Source: Enterovibrio norvegicus_B (GTDB taxonomy: Bacteria > Pseudomonadota > Gammaproteobacteria > Enterobacterales > Vibrionaceae). From it: DNA of 64,000 nt. Position numbers and translations under genes: made by a program. The stretch is from positions 92,964 through 156,963 of the forward strand of contig NZ_MDAG01000012.1 of assembly GCF_002876705.1 (NCBI RefSeq), in the 5' to 3' direction. The first letter of the stretch is position 1. Each line of letters opens with the position of its first letter. The notes under the pieces are model-generated. The model had not been told where the DNA came from. It searched no databases and saw nothing but the letters and a program-made list of their open reading frames with translations. Shown here one piece after another: positions 53,626 through 62,961 of this stretch.

Positions 53626-55992
53626 CTAGTTATCATCGCGCAGTGCAGCAATGCATTCATATGCTTTTTGCAGCACAGTGCCAGATTTGAATTTACCTTT
53701 CGCATCCAATTTGCCTGCAGGCATGCCGGTGAACAATTCGAGTGCTTCACTCACATGGCTAATGGCGTAGATGTGGAATTGGCCCTTCTCAACGGCATGG
53801 ATAACATCTTTGCGAAGCATCAAGTTGTGCACGTTAGAGGCAGGAATGATCACGCCTTGCGTGGATTTTGGGCCTTTGATGGTACAAGCATCAAAGAAGC
53901 CTTCAATTTTCTCGTTCACCCCACCAATTGGCTGTGTTTCACCGAATTGGTTCATTGAGCCCGTGATTGCAAGATCTTGGCGAAGCGGAATGCCTGAGAT
54001 AGCCGAAATCACGGTGCAGAACTCGGCCATAGATGCACTGTCACCGTCCACACCACCATACGATTGTTCGAAGGTGAGCGTGGTCGTGAGTGGGATCTTG
54101 GCTTTCTTACCCAGCAGTGATGACAGGTACGCGGTTAAGATCATCACACCTTTTGAGTGGATGTTGCCGCCCAGTTTTACGCTTCGCTCGATATCAAGGA
54201 CGCCGCCGTCACCGAACGAAGTGGTCGCAGTGATACGGTTTGGCGCGCCGAACGCGTAATCTTGTGTGGCAAGCACTGAAAGGGCGTTGATTTGTCCGAT
54301 TGACGTGCCCTTTGTTTGCAGCAATGTCGTGCCGTTGGTAAAGCCTTCCATCACGTGATCGCGCAGACGACTCACACGCATATCACGGCTTGCGAGGGCT
54401 TTCTCTACGTGTGAGGCGCGAATGATATTGGCGTTACTAACACGTGCTTGATAGTTTGATTCACGCAGTAGGTTCGCAATGTCCGCCGAGTGAAGTGACA
54501 GCTTGTCTTGATCACCCGATTGGCGCGAGCTGTGCTCAATGATTCGGCCAATCGCGCCTTGGTCACAGTGCAGCAGATTGTTGTCATGACAGATGCTTGA
54601 AATGAATTTCGCGTACTTCATTTCGCTGTCGTCATTGCGTGGCATGTCATCTTCAAAGTCAGCGGTGACACGGAACAACTCACTGAATTCTGCATCATAG
54701 TGTTGAAGCAGTTGATAGGTTTTGTAATCACCGAACAGAACGATTTTCACATCAAGTGGAATTGGCTCTGGCTCAAGCGAAATCGTGCCGCTCAACGTCA
54801 CTTCTCTTTCCAGTGAGCTTAAGCTGACCTTACGAGAACTCAGCGCACGTTTCAGGCCATCCCATACATATGGGCGTTCAAGCACTTTGACGGCGTCGAT
54901 GAGCAAGACACCGCCATTTGCACGATGAATGCTACCAGCACGGATCAGCGAGAAATCGGTGAATACTGTGCCTTTGTAAGTGGCGTTTTCCACATAACCA
55001 AAGATGTTGTGGTAAGTCGGGCTGTCTTCAACAATGACAGGCGGCACATCTTCGTCTTGCGCGACGAGCACATTGACTTGGTAACGACGCGGCAATTTTT
55101 TATCGAGAGCGGCGTAGGCGAGTGCAGCTTGGTCTTCGCTTTCTTCAAGGAAGATATCAAGGTTTTCGAGAATGTCAGCCTGCATGCCTTTTAGGTACTT
55201 TTTCACCTGCGGCAAATCTTGGTAGCTGTCGATCATTGGCTTGATGAGACGTGCGACCACTTCAATCGCGATCTCTTCATCGAGCTTTTGTTGCTGCTCT
55301 GCGTACTGCTCTTCCCATTCGGTCAGTTTGCGCACAAGGCCTCGGAGCTGAATTTCAAGCTCACGGATCACCTTGTCGAAATTGGCTTGCTCATCATCGG
55401 AGAGCGCATCGAACGTTTCTTCGGAATGAGGTTCTTCACCGTTTAAGGCGATGAATTGGTAATCGCCCGCCGTGGTGATCGACAAACTCACGCTCTGCGC
55501 TTTTGCGTCATTCGTCAGAGTTTGCAATGCGCCTTCTTGCTGTTCGGTTAGCTGACCTTTCAGCACATCCGCACGGGTAAAGTACATCTCGTTGTCAAAT
55601 GCGAGGGGCAGGGCTTTCCCTAATTTCCCCATCAACTTTTCGATGTCTTTTTTCAGTGCGATCCCCCGACCTGCTGGGACTTGCAAAACGGTCGGGCAAC
55701 GAGAATCTTGGAAATTCGCGACATAACACCAATCGAAAATTTGGTGGCTGTATTCCCAGTGACGTTTTAGGTAGCGCATCATCATGGTGCGCTTACCGAG
55801 TCCGTTCTGGCCGACAGCGTAAATGTTGTAGCCCTTTTCTTTTATCGACATCGCAAATTCGACGGCTTGACGTGCACGATCCTGACCCACGATTTCGTCG
55901 AGGGGCTCAAGATGCTTGGTAGATGAAACGTCGAGTTTGTTCAGTTGTGAGGTGCGATAGAGCCTGTCACTGGTTAAAGAAGTCTGTGTCAT
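53626..55992 (-). CDS. Lon-like AAA+ ATP-dependent protease (LonB/YcbZ type)
   Basis: 788 residues. N-terminal AAA-like module with an imperfect Walker A (GQNGLGKRT, about residue 60), a coiled-coil insertion (about 195-290), and the AAA core with GGVLLIDAV (Walker B, Asp at end). The C-terminal Lon protease domain carries the catalytic dyad S652 (GGVDGDSASMAE) and K695 (GGVNEKIEGFF), 43 residues apart as in Lon. Cytoplasmic protein quality control is the likely role; the particular substrate set of this Lon-related family is not known. AAAGGAGAG precedes the ATG. Confidence 0.92.
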   Translation of the reverse strand: MTQTSLTSDRLYRTSQLNKLDVSSTKHLEPLDEIVGQDRARQAVEFAMSIKEKGYNIYAVGQNGLGKRTMMMRYLKRHWEYSHQIFDWCYVANFQDSRCPTVLQVPAGRGIALKKDIEKLMGKLGKALPLAFDNEMYFTRADVLKGQLTEQQEGALQTLTNDAKAQSVSLSITTAGDYQFIALNGEEPHSEETFDALSDDEQANFDKVIRELEIQLRGLVRKLTEWEEQYAEQQQKLDEEIAIEVVARLIKPMIDSYQDLPQVKKYLKGMQADILENLDIFLEESEDQAALAYAALDKKLPRRYQVNVLVAQDEDVPPVIVEDSPTYHNIFGYVENATYKGTVFTDFSLIRAGSIHRANGGVLLIDAVKVLERPYVWDGLKRALSSRKVSLSSLEREVTLSGTISLEPEPIPLDVKIVLFGDYKTYQLLQHYDAEFSELFRVTADFEDDMPRNDDSEMKYAKFISSICHDNNLLHCDQGAIGRIIEHSSRQSGDQDKLSLHSADIANLLRESNYQARVSNANIIRASHVEKALASRDMRVSRLRDHVMEGFTNGTTLLQTKGTSIGQINALSVLATQDYAFGAPNRITATTSFGDGGVLDIERSVKLGGNIHSKGVMILTAYLSSLLGKKAKIPLTTTLTFEQSYGGVDGDSASMAEFCTVISAISGIPLRQDLAITGSMNQFGETQPIGGVNEKIEGFFDACTIKGPKSTQGVIIPASNVHNLMLRKDVIHAVEKGQFHIYAISHVSEALELFTGMPAGKLDAKGKFKSGTVLQKAYECIAALRDDN

Positions 55993-56152
55993 GGCGCTCT
56001 CCTTTCGCTATGTTCAATATTTTCAGTGTAGCGCTCTTAACTTACTGATTTTGAGATAAACAGGCAAAGGAATGTTGGCAATGTGGGCTGGCGCACTTTA
56101 TTCGGTATATTCTAGTGAACAACTGCACAAATATTGGCCAATCAAAAGCACA

Positions 56153-56176
56153 AAAAACGGCGTAAAAGCCGTTTTT
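56153..56176 (-). terminator. Rho-independent terminator of the 3-hydroxybutyrate dehydrogenase gene
   Basis: AAAAACGGC/GCCGTTTTT perfect stem with a 6-base loop; A-run on the left gives the minus-strand U-tract. Confidence 0.88.
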
Positions 56177-56216
56177 GAGTGGGTATGTATCGAATTTGTC
56201 TCACGCGTGTTTCGCG

Positions 56217-56984
56217 TTAATGCGCGGTCCAGCCTCCATCAATAGTGATGGCTTGCGCGGTAATATTTTTGGCACTTGGGGAGCAAAGGAACAAGGCGGT
56301 ATCTGCAAGTTCGTTCAATGCAATAAACGCTTTTTTCGGCATCGGCTTGAGCATGATGTTGTTGATGACTTCTTCTTCGCTGATGTTGTGGTTTCTGGCT
56401 TGTGCGGCAATTTGGTTTTCAACCAGCGGCGTTTTGACATAGGAAGGGCAGAGTGTATTGATGGTGACATCATGATCTGCACTTTCTAGGGCGATGGTTT
56501 TTGAAAAGCCGAGAATGCCGTGTTTTGCTGAAACATACGCAGATTTATACGGTGAGGCCACAAGGCTATGGATCGAGCCAACATTGATGATTCGCCCGAA
56601 ACCTTGCGCGTACATGTCTGGCAAGAATGCTTTGGTGAGCATGGCAGGGCCCGTGAGCAAAATGTCGATGATTAAACGCCATTTCTCTTCGGGGAATGCC
56701 TCTAACGCGGAAACGAATTGGATGCCTGCATTGTTGATAAGCACATCGACGGGCTTGACGACACGTGACGGCGCTGACGCAATCTGCGCGGAATGGGTGA
56801 CATCCAATTCGAGGCCATAAACCTCGGTATTGTGGGTTTCTTTCAGCGAGGCAACTGCGCTCTCAAGGGCTTCTTTATTGATGTCAGAAAGCGTGACACA
56901 GTAGCCTTCGTTTGCGAACCCTTGTGCCATACCAAATCCGATACCACTCGCGCCACCTGTAATAAGGACGTGCTTTGCTGCCAT
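56217..56984 (-). CDS. D-3-hydroxybutyrate dehydrogenase
   Basis: 255 residues. Classical SDR interconverting 3-hydroxybutyrate and acetoacetate with NAD(H). Seen: TGGASGIGFGMA, NNAGIQFVSALEAFPEEKW (typical of the enzyme), catalytic S137, Y150 and K154 in YVSAKHG, and a long C-terminal insertion LKPMPKKAFIALNELADTALFL. AAGGAGA lies 6 bases before ATG 56984; 19 upstream codons are discarded. Acetoacetate released by the carnitine module could feed it, but the genes are 12 kb apart. Confidence 0.9.
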   Translation of the reverse strand: MAAKHVLITGGASGIGFGMAQGFANEGYCVTLSDINKEALESAVASLKETHNTEVYGLELDVTHSAQIASAPSRVVKPVDVLINNAGIQFVSALEAFPEEKWRLIIDILLTGPAMLTKAFLPDMYAQGFGRIINVGSIHSLVASPYKSAYVSAKHGILGFSKTIALESADHDVTINTLCPSYVKTPLVENQIAAQARNHNISEEEVINNIMLKPMPKKAFIALNELADTALFLCSPSAKNITAQAITIDGGWTAH

Positions 56985-57150
56985 GTGAGTTCTCCTTAAC
57001 GCACCCAGAAATATGATGGTTGTTCTGCTTACGCAGAGCAATTAGCTGTATTCACAAACCTTGTTAGCTACAGTCATAAACTATGCGCGTATCGGAAAAA
57101 CGGCAATGCGTAGTAGTACGCAGCAGTCAATAAAGTGATCGGATCGGCGA

Positions 57151-58074
57151 TTATTTTGCGTTGGGTTTGAGTTTGCTAAGCACAGACACAACACCGACCA
57201 CAATCACACCAGCAATCAGCCCTATGATGCCGTTAAGCAGGGTAGGGATCACCGCCGAAATGATGTCGCCGAGTGCTGGAATCAGCGCAGTTTCTCTTGC
57301 TGCTTCACCAATCCATTCAGACAAAATGTGTACGCCGTGGGACAGAATGCCACCGCCAACCAAGAACATGGCGATGGTGCCGACGATGGACAAGGTCTTC
57401 ATTAGGTAAGGGGCAAAGACCAACAAACCACGACCAACAGACTGAGCAAGAGCGGTGCTTTTCTGGCTGAGGTACAAACCTGCGTCATCAATTTTTACGA
57501 TCACTGCAACCAAGCCGTACACACCAATGGTCATCAGGAAGGCAATACCAAACAGGGTCACGACTTGCGTTAAGAAGGGGCTTTCTGACACCACCCCCAA
57601 TGTGATCACGATGATCTCAGCAGACAAGATGAAGTCTGTCCGGATCGCGCCTTTGATTTTCTCTGCTTCAAACTGAGCAGCGTTGATGGTCGCGGTATTG
57701 AAGTCAGTGCTTTGCGCTTCTGGCTTTTTGTCGTGCTTGTGGAAGAAGGTATGCAGCACTTTTTCTGCCCCTTCAAAGCAGAGAAATAAACCGCCCAGCA
57801 TGAGAAGAGGCGTGATGAGCCACGGCGCAATCGCGCTGATCGCGAGCGCTGCAGGCACCAATATCAGCTTATTGAAAAATGAGCCTTTGGCCACCGCCCA
57901 CACAACGGGAAGTTCTCTGTCGGCTTTCACACCTGACACTTGCTCTGCGTTCAAAGCAAGGTCATCACCAAGTACACCTGCGGTTTTCTTGGCAGCAACT
58001 TTACTCATGACGGAAACATCATCGAGTATGGTGGCAATATCATCGAGCAGTGTGAGAAGGCTAGCGCCGGCCAT
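57151..58074 (-). CDS. DUF808 (YedI-like) inner membrane protein
   Basis: 307 residues. DUF808 family of unknown function. Seen: N-terminal GASLLTLLDDIATILDDVSVMSKVAAKKTAGVLGDDLALNA-type family start (residues 3 to about 43, conserved Asp pairs), FLCFEGAEKVLH, and about six to seven hydrophobic helices in the remainder. A family-level call only. It is downstream of ltaE on the same strand but separated from it by a terminator. Confidence 0.88.
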   Translation of the reverse strand: MAGASLLTLLDDIATILDDVSVMSKVAAKKTAGVLGDDLALNAEQVSGVKADRELPVVWAVAKGSFFNKLILVPAALAISAIAPWLITPLLMLGGLFLCFEGAEKVLHTFFHKHDKKPEAQSTDFNTATINAAQFEAEKIKGAIRTDFILSAEIIVITLGVVSESPFLTQVVTLFGIAFLMTIGVYGLVAVIVKIDDAGLYLSQKSTALAQSVGRGLLVFAPYLMKTLSIVGTIAMFLVGGGILSHGVHILSEWIGEAARETALIPALGDIISAVIPTLLNGIIGLIAGVIVVGVVSVLSKLKPNAK

Positions 58075-58098
58075 GTTAATTCCTTATATGACAGATAC

Positions 58099-58121
58099 AA
58101 AAAGAGGCGGAAATCCGCCTC
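58099..58121 (-). terminator. Rho-independent terminator of ltaE
   Basis: GAGGCGG/CCGCCTC stem with loop AAAT; A-run on the left gives the minus-strand U-tract. Confidence 0.85.
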
Positions 58122-58157
58122 ATAATTTACGTCATTTCTTCGATTGAGAAGTCTGAA

Positions 58158-59168
58158 TTAAAGCTGTTTTTCAATCGCCGAAAGTAACGTATCAATGTCT
58201 GTACGAGAGACATTTTTATGCGTAACGAAGCGCATGGCTTTGTGAGAAGGTGAAACCAAAATACCTTGCTCTTTCAACGCATCAGCAATGGCACGAATGT
58301 CGATGTGTGATGATACATCCGCGTAGACAATGTTGGTTTGCACCGGATAAATAAAGGTATTGAAACCAGGAATCGCCCCTAATTTCTCCGAGAGGTAACG
58401 TGCATTGTCGTGGTCATCTTTCAAGCGTTCAACATTCTCAGTGAGCGCCATCATGCCAGCCGCCGCCAAAATACCCGCTTGGCGCATGCCACCACCAACC
58501 ATTTTACGTAAGCGACGCGCGCGTTGAATGTAAGCAGCGTCACCCAACAGCAAAGAGCCGACAGGTGCACCCAAACCTTTCGATAGGCAAATGGTCATTG
58601 AATCGAAATGCTGGCTGATTTCTTTGATATCGACGTCCAATGCCACTGAGGCGTTATACACACGTGCGCCATCAAGATGCAGTTTTAGGTTATGCGTGTT
58701 AGCAAAATCGCGGGCTTGTGCCAAATAACTCATCGGTAGCACTTTACCGCCGATGGTATTTTCCAAGCTCAGGAGGGTAGTGCGCGCAAAATGTACGTCA
58801 TCGGGTTTTACGGCTGCAGCCAGCTTTTCAAAGCACAAGGTGCCGTCTTTGTTGTTCTCAATCGGTTGAGGTTGTACCGACCCTAGAACGGCAGCGCCAC
58901 CTGCTTCATATTTGTAATTGTGTGCTTGTTGACCGCACAAATATTCGTCGCCACGCTCACAGTGTGCCAAAATACCCAACAAGTTTGCTTGAGTGCCTGA
59001 TGCGGTAAATACGGCCGCTTCAAATCCATGTCTCTCTGCAGCCCATCGCTCTAGTTCGTTGACGGTCGGATCATCACCGTACACGTCATCACCAACAGGT
59101 GCATTTGCCATCGCGTTACGCATTTTTTCATCGGGTTGTGTCACTGTGTCTGAGCGCAAATCAATCAT
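58158..59168 (-). CDS. ltaE: low-specificity L-threonine aldolase
   Basis: 336 residues. PLP enzyme cleaving L-threonine and L-allo-threonine to glycine and acetaldehyde. Seen: MIDLRSDTVTQPDEKMR, GDDVYGDDPTVNELE, FTASGTQANLL, HLDGARVYNA and the PLP lysine K197 in ICLSKGLGAPVGS, the same number as in E. coli LtaE. The start is ATG 59168; the frame runs 58 codons further but with no homology, and that stretch overlaps the divergent permease promoter. Confidence 0.95.
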   Translation of the reverse strand: MIDLRSDTVTQPDEKMRNAMANAPVGDDVYGDDPTVNELERWAAERHGFEAAVFTASGTQANLLGILAHCERGDEYLCGQQAHNYKYEAGGAAVLGSVQPQPIENNKDGTLCFEKLAAAVKPDDVHFARTTLLSLENTIGGKVLPMSYLAQARDFANTHNLKLHLDGARVYNASVALDVDIKEISQHFDSMTICLSKGLGAPVGSLLLGDAAYIQRARRLRKMVGGGMRQAGILAAAGMMALTENVERLKDDHDNARYLSEKLGAIPGFNTFIYPVQTNIVYADVSSHIDIRAIADALKEQGILVSPSHKAMRFVTHKNVSRTDIDTLLSAIEKQL

Positions 59169-59341
59169 TTCTTCACTGTCCTGATTACTACTGTACCCAA
59201 GCAATTTGAGGTTGCTTGAGTATGATGATCGAATGTTCAGAGTACTCTTGATTGATAGAAAAGTAATTACAAAACATAACGAATACAATACCTGTCCTTC
59301 ACTTGAGTCAAGTCGCGAGTGAGAGTGAGTTGGGAGTAACA

Positions 59342-60073
59342 ATGGAACTGTCTTGGCTGTTTATCTCGTTAGCGTGTTTAGTAACAGGCTTCTCAAAGTT
59401 TTCTATTGGCGGGCTGGGTTTGGTTATCTTGCCGTTGATGATGTTAGCGTTTCCTGGGCCGGAAGCGCTCGGTGTGATTTTGCCTTTCTATTTGCTAACA
59501 GATCTGATTGCGGTAATGACATATCGCAAGAATATTAACTGGAAGGTATTGGCGAAGTTATTGCCTTTTGGCGCCATTGGCATAGCGGCAGGCACCTATG
59601 TGTTGGGGACGGTAGACCCAAGCACTTTCATGACCTTTCTCGGGATTCTGATTTTTGCCTTGTTGGGCTTATCTTTGTGGTTGGATTACCACCCTCTACC
59701 CATTTTTACACACCCTTGGGCCGCGAGCTTTGCAGGTTCGCTATGTGGTTTTGTTGGGGTAATTGCCAACGGCGCAGGACCGTTAATGGGCTTGTTCTTG
59801 CTTGAACAGAAAATGGAAAAGTCCGCCTATGTCGCGACGCGAGTATGGGCGTTCTTGAGCCTGAATCTCATGAAGTTGGCGGGATTATTGAGCCTTGGGT
59901 TAATCAATACAGAAACGTTGAAAGCAAGCGCCGTGGGTATCCCAGCGCTGTTTCTTGGTATGTGGATTGGCTACAAGGTGTTTGCACGCATATCGCCCGA
60001 ACAACTAAAAGTCATTGTGCGAAGCATGATATCGCTAAGCGCTGCGCATCTTCTGTTCTTCAAATCGAATTAG
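59342..60073 (+). CDS. TSUP-family (TauE/SafE) membrane permease
   Basis: 243 residues, seven to eight hydrophobic helices. TauE/SafE family putative anion (sulfite/sulfonate or related) transporter. Seen: N-terminal FSKFSIGGLGLVILPLMM and the repeat-half motif SFAGSLCGFVGVIANGAGPLMGLFLLEQK. The substrate is unknown. The ATG at 59342 follows GGGAG; 13 earlier codons are rejected. Divergent from ltaE. Confidence 0.88.
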   Translation: MELSWLFISLACLVTGFSKFSIGGLGLVILPLMMLAFPGPEALGVILPFYLLTDLIAVMTYRKNINWKVLAKLLPFGAIGIAAGTYVLGTVDPSTFMTFLGILIFALLGLSLWLDYHPLPIFTHPWAASFAGSLCGFVGVIANGAGPLMGLFLLEQKMEKSAYVATRVWAFLSLNLMKLAGLLSLGLINTETLKASAVGIPALFLGMWIGYKVFARISPEQLKVIVRSMISLSAAHLLFFKSN

Positions 60074-60126
60074 CGTTGTGCGCGAAATGCTTGAGAGATA
60101 ACCTTTAACTGACTCTCCAATAACAG

Positions 60127-60158
60127 AAACCCGCAGCCTAGGCCGCGGGTTTTCTTTT
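60127..60158 (+). terminator. Rho-independent terminator of the TSUP permease gene
   Basis: AAACCCGC/GCGGGTTT stem with a self-complementary inner AGCCTAGGCC, then TTTTCTTTTT. Confidence 0.85.
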
Positions 60159-60182
60159 TACGATCAATGCATCGCTGTCGAG

Positions 60183-61226
60183 TTAGCTTTTCAGCAACTG
60201 CCAGTAGCGGTTGTAAATGCTGACTGCGTCGCCAACATCATTAGTAAATTCGCCTTTTTCTACGTCCTCATCAGACGGGAAAATGGTGTTGTTTTCGGTG
60301 TATTCAGCAGAGAGTTTTTCTTTCGCGCGTTTGCTTGGTGCTGGGTAGCCAAGCTCTTCAACCATGGCCGCTTGGTTTTCAGGACGGTACATAAAGTCGA
60401 TGAACTTGTGCGCCAGTTCCTTCTTCTCTGCGTTTTTAGGAATGATGAAGTTGTCCATCCAAAGGATTGAGCCTTCTTCTGGATAAACAAAATGGATGCT
60501 GTCCATTTCTTCCTGTGCCATATAGGCATTACCATTCCACTGCTGACCAATACCCACTTCGCCTGTCACAAAGGGAACATGCGGAGCGTCTGAGTTGTAG
60601 ACGACAATGCCTGGGCGTAGTTCAACCAACAGCTCATAGGCTTCTCTGATTTCAGCTTCGTTCTTGGTGTTGATGCTGTAGCCTTTGGCTTTTAGCGCCA
60701 TACCAAATACATCACGCACATCATCAAGCAACATCAGTTGGCCTGCGAAGTCTTCATTCCACAAATCGGCCCACTTTGTCACGTTACTGCCATCAACAAT
60801 GTCATCGTTGTAGCTAATCGCGGTCACACCCCATACATAGGGCAATGAGTAGTCGTTGTTTACGTCAAACGGCTGCGCCATCAATCCAGGAATGATGTCT
60901 TTCACGTGAGGGATTTGTGACTTGTCGATTTTCGCCAACATGCCTTCATCACTCATACGTTGAATGAAGTAGGTTGATGCAAAAGCAAGATCGTAGCCCT
61001 TTCCATCAAGCAGCTTCAGCTTGGTATACATAGATTCGTTGTTTTCAAACGTCGAATAGTTCACCGTTACATCATATTCTTTCTCGAACGCTTGAATCAC
61101 GTTCATGGGCATATATTCTGCCCAGTTATAGATGTTTAGTACTTCGCTGTTTGCAGAAACGCCGAAAGATACAGATGCGGAAAGTGCGATGCTTACCGCT
61201 TTCACCCCTTTAAGATATTGGTTCAT
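60183..61226 (-). CDS. potD: spermidine/putrescine-binding protein PotD
   Basis: 347 residues. Periplasmic binding protein of the polyamine ABC importer. The signal peptide ends at about residue 25 (GVSANS). Seen: LNIYNWAEYMPMNVIQAFEKE, VWGVTAISYND, GEVGIGQQWNGNAYMA (ligand-contacting Trp), and DNFIIPKNAEKKELAHKFIDFMYRPENQA. AAGGACA precedes ATG 61226; 25 upstream codons are rejected. The permease genes potABC are not beside it. It is divergent from a PuuB-like oxidase, suggesting a polyamine-uptake and degradation pair. Confidence 0.93.
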   Translation of the reverse strand: MNQYLKGVKAVSIALSASVSFGVSANSEVLNIYNWAEYMPMNVIQAFEKEYDVTVNYSTFENNESMYTKLKLLDGKGYDLAFASTYFIQRMSDEGMLAKIDKSQIPHVKDIIPGLMAQPFDVNNDYSLPYVWGVTAISYNDDIVDGSNVTKWADLWNEDFAGQLMLLDDVRDVFGMALKAKGYSINTKNEAEIREAYELLVELRPGIVVYNSDAPHVPFVTGEVGIGQQWNGNAYMAQEEMDSIHFVYPEEGSILWMDNFIIPKNAEKKELAHKFIDFMYRPENQAAMVEELGYPAPSKRAKEKLSAEYTENNTIFPSDEDVEKGEFTNDVGDAVSIYNRYWQLLKS

Positions 61227-61443
61227 ATGTGTTGTCCTTAAATGGCTATACCAAGCCGAAATTCGAACGCGCATCATCAAAAGAAACACTCTGACTGTCA
61301 ATCAATTAACCCCTTAATAAGTAACAAAGTGTGCGCGAGGTATTGATCGCATTATCTCCTTGCCTGTTGTGGGGCTTAGTGCGAATATTCGCCATCATTT
61401 TTTTCATTCAACCCTTTCCATATAAGCAGGATTTAGTCACAAG

Positions 61444-62727
61444 ATGGCGAAAGAAAACGGGTATATCGATAGCTACTACCAAGCAACGGCGAATGTACTG
61501 GCTGAACAACCAGAGCTAACCAACGACATTCAAGCTGATGTTTGTATTATTGGTGCGGGTTTGACCGGCACAAATGCCGCGATTGAATTGCGTAAACAAG
61601 GCATGAGCGTTGTGGTTCTTGAAAGTCAGCGTATTGCGTTTGGCGGTTCAGGGCGTAATGGTGGACAAGCGCTGGTAGGTTACTGCCTAGGCTTGCGTGA
61701 AGTTGATGAAACCTACGGGCCTGAATGGGGCAAGCAATTGTGGGATTTGTCAGTCGAATCTATCGATATCATTCGTGAGCGCATCAGTGAATTCAACATC
61801 GATTGTGATTTCCAAGAAGGCTACATTGAGCTTGCGTTGAACAAAGGCCAAGAAGAAGAACTGAAATCTTGGCATGAACTCAAGCACGGACGTTACAACT
61901 ACCCGGTTGCTGAGTGGTGGGATGCAGACAAGATTGATCAGGTTGCCAACACGCGTCGTTACCTAGGCGGTTTGTTTGACCCAAACAGTGGCCATGTCCA
62001 TACGCTGAATTACACACTAGGCTTGGCGCAAGCGGCGATTTCTGTGGGTGCTGAGATCTACGAAAACAGCCCAGTGATCAAAATTGAGAAAGGCGCGGGC
62101 TTTAACACGGTGAAAACGGCCAAAGGCAGCGTGAAGGCAACACAAGTGCTGCTTGCGTGTAATGCCTATCTTGATGGCCTTCACCGTCGTGCCCAATCTA
62201 AAGTGCTTCCTGTTGCATCTTATATTGCGGTGACTGAGCAATTAGGCGATCGCAACCCGATCACCAATAACATGGCAATGTCTGATCTGAATAACTGTTT
62301 GGATTATCTGCGTCCAACGGCCGATGGCCGAATTCTGTTCGGCGGTGTGAACCACCCATTCAATGGTGAGTACCCAGACAGCCAAGAGCGTCTGCGTCAA
62401 CGCATGTTGAAAGTGTTCCCACAATTGGGTGATGTGAAAATGGAATACCACTGGGGTGGTTTGTTCGCGGTAACGCGCAGTTACATGCCTGAAATCGCGC
62501 ATTTAGGGAATGATATTTATACCGCTCATGGTTATACCGGTCATGGCGTGGGTCTAACAAACATTGCTGGCCGTGTTGTGGCAGAAGCCATGGCGGGACA
62601 AGCAGGGCGCTTTGATGTGTTCTCTCGCGTGAAACATGGTTGGATCCCAACGCCTGAAGTATTGCGTAAACCTGCATTGGCGATGGCGATCTGGAAAGCC
62701 AAGATGGAAGATGCACTTGCGAAATAA
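61444..62727 (+). CDS. FAD-dependent oxidoreductase, PuuB/OrdL-like
   Basis: 427 residues. DAO-family flavoenzyme resembling gamma-glutamylputrescine oxidase. Seen: N-terminal YYQATANVLAEQPEL (typical of PuuB), FAD motif VCIIGAGLTGTNAAIELRKQG (residues about 33-53), GGSGRNGGQALVGYC (flavin attachment-type loop), FGGVNHPF and GYTGHGVGLTNIAGRVVAEAM. It probably oxidises an amine such as gamma-glutamylputrescine to the aldehyde, releasing ammonia and H2O2. puuA/C/D are not in the window. Divergent from potD. Confidence 0.87.
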   Translation: MAKENGYIDSYYQATANVLAEQPELTNDIQADVCIIGAGLTGTNAAIELRKQGMSVVVLESQRIAFGGSGRNGGQALVGYCLGLREVDETYGPEWGKQLWDLSVESIDIIRERISEFNIDCDFQEGYIELALNKGQEEELKSWHELKHGRYNYPVAEWWDADKIDQVANTRRYLGGLFDPNSGHVHTLNYTLGLAQAAISVGAEIYENSPVIKIEKGAGFNTVKTAKGSVKATQVLLACNAYLDGLHRRAQSKVLPVASYIAVTEQLGDRNPITNNMAMSDLNNCLDYLRPTADGRILFGGVNHPFNGEYPDSQERLRQRMLKVFPQLGDVKMEYHWGGLFAVTRSYMPEIAHLGNDIYTAHGYTGHGVGLTNIAGRVVAEAMAGQAGRFDVFSRVKHGWIPTPEVLRKPALAMAIWKAKMEDALAK

Positions 62728-62755
62728 GTGATGCGTTGATATCGCTTAGATACAC

Positions 62756-62788
62756 AGAAGGGTAGCGTTGCTACCCTTCTGTCGTTTT
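62756..62788 (+). terminator. hairpin terminator after the PuuB-like gene
   Basis: AGAAGGGTAGC/GCTACCCTTCT 11-bp stem with a 3-base loop; only a modest T-rich tail (GTCGTTTTA). Confidence 0.75.
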
Positions 62789-62799
62789 AGCCCATGATT

Positions 62800-62824
62800 G
62801 TAGTCGTAGTCGTAGTCGTAGTCG
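62800..62824. repeat. hexanucleotide tandem repeat (GTAGTC)4
   Basis: Four perfect GTAGTC units plus a partial unit in the intergenic region between the oxidase and alkB-like genes. A simple-sequence tract that could vary in copy number by slippage. Confidence 0.85.
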
Positions 62825-62961
62825 CAGGTGCTGGGGGCGTGTTGATCGCATGAACGATGAGTATCGTAAAAATGAACCAATGAAATGTCTTAGGGATCGA
62901 TCTTGTTTGTTTTCCTTTCACTCAGTTAGAGTGATTGAAAACATAAAGAGGACAACAATGA

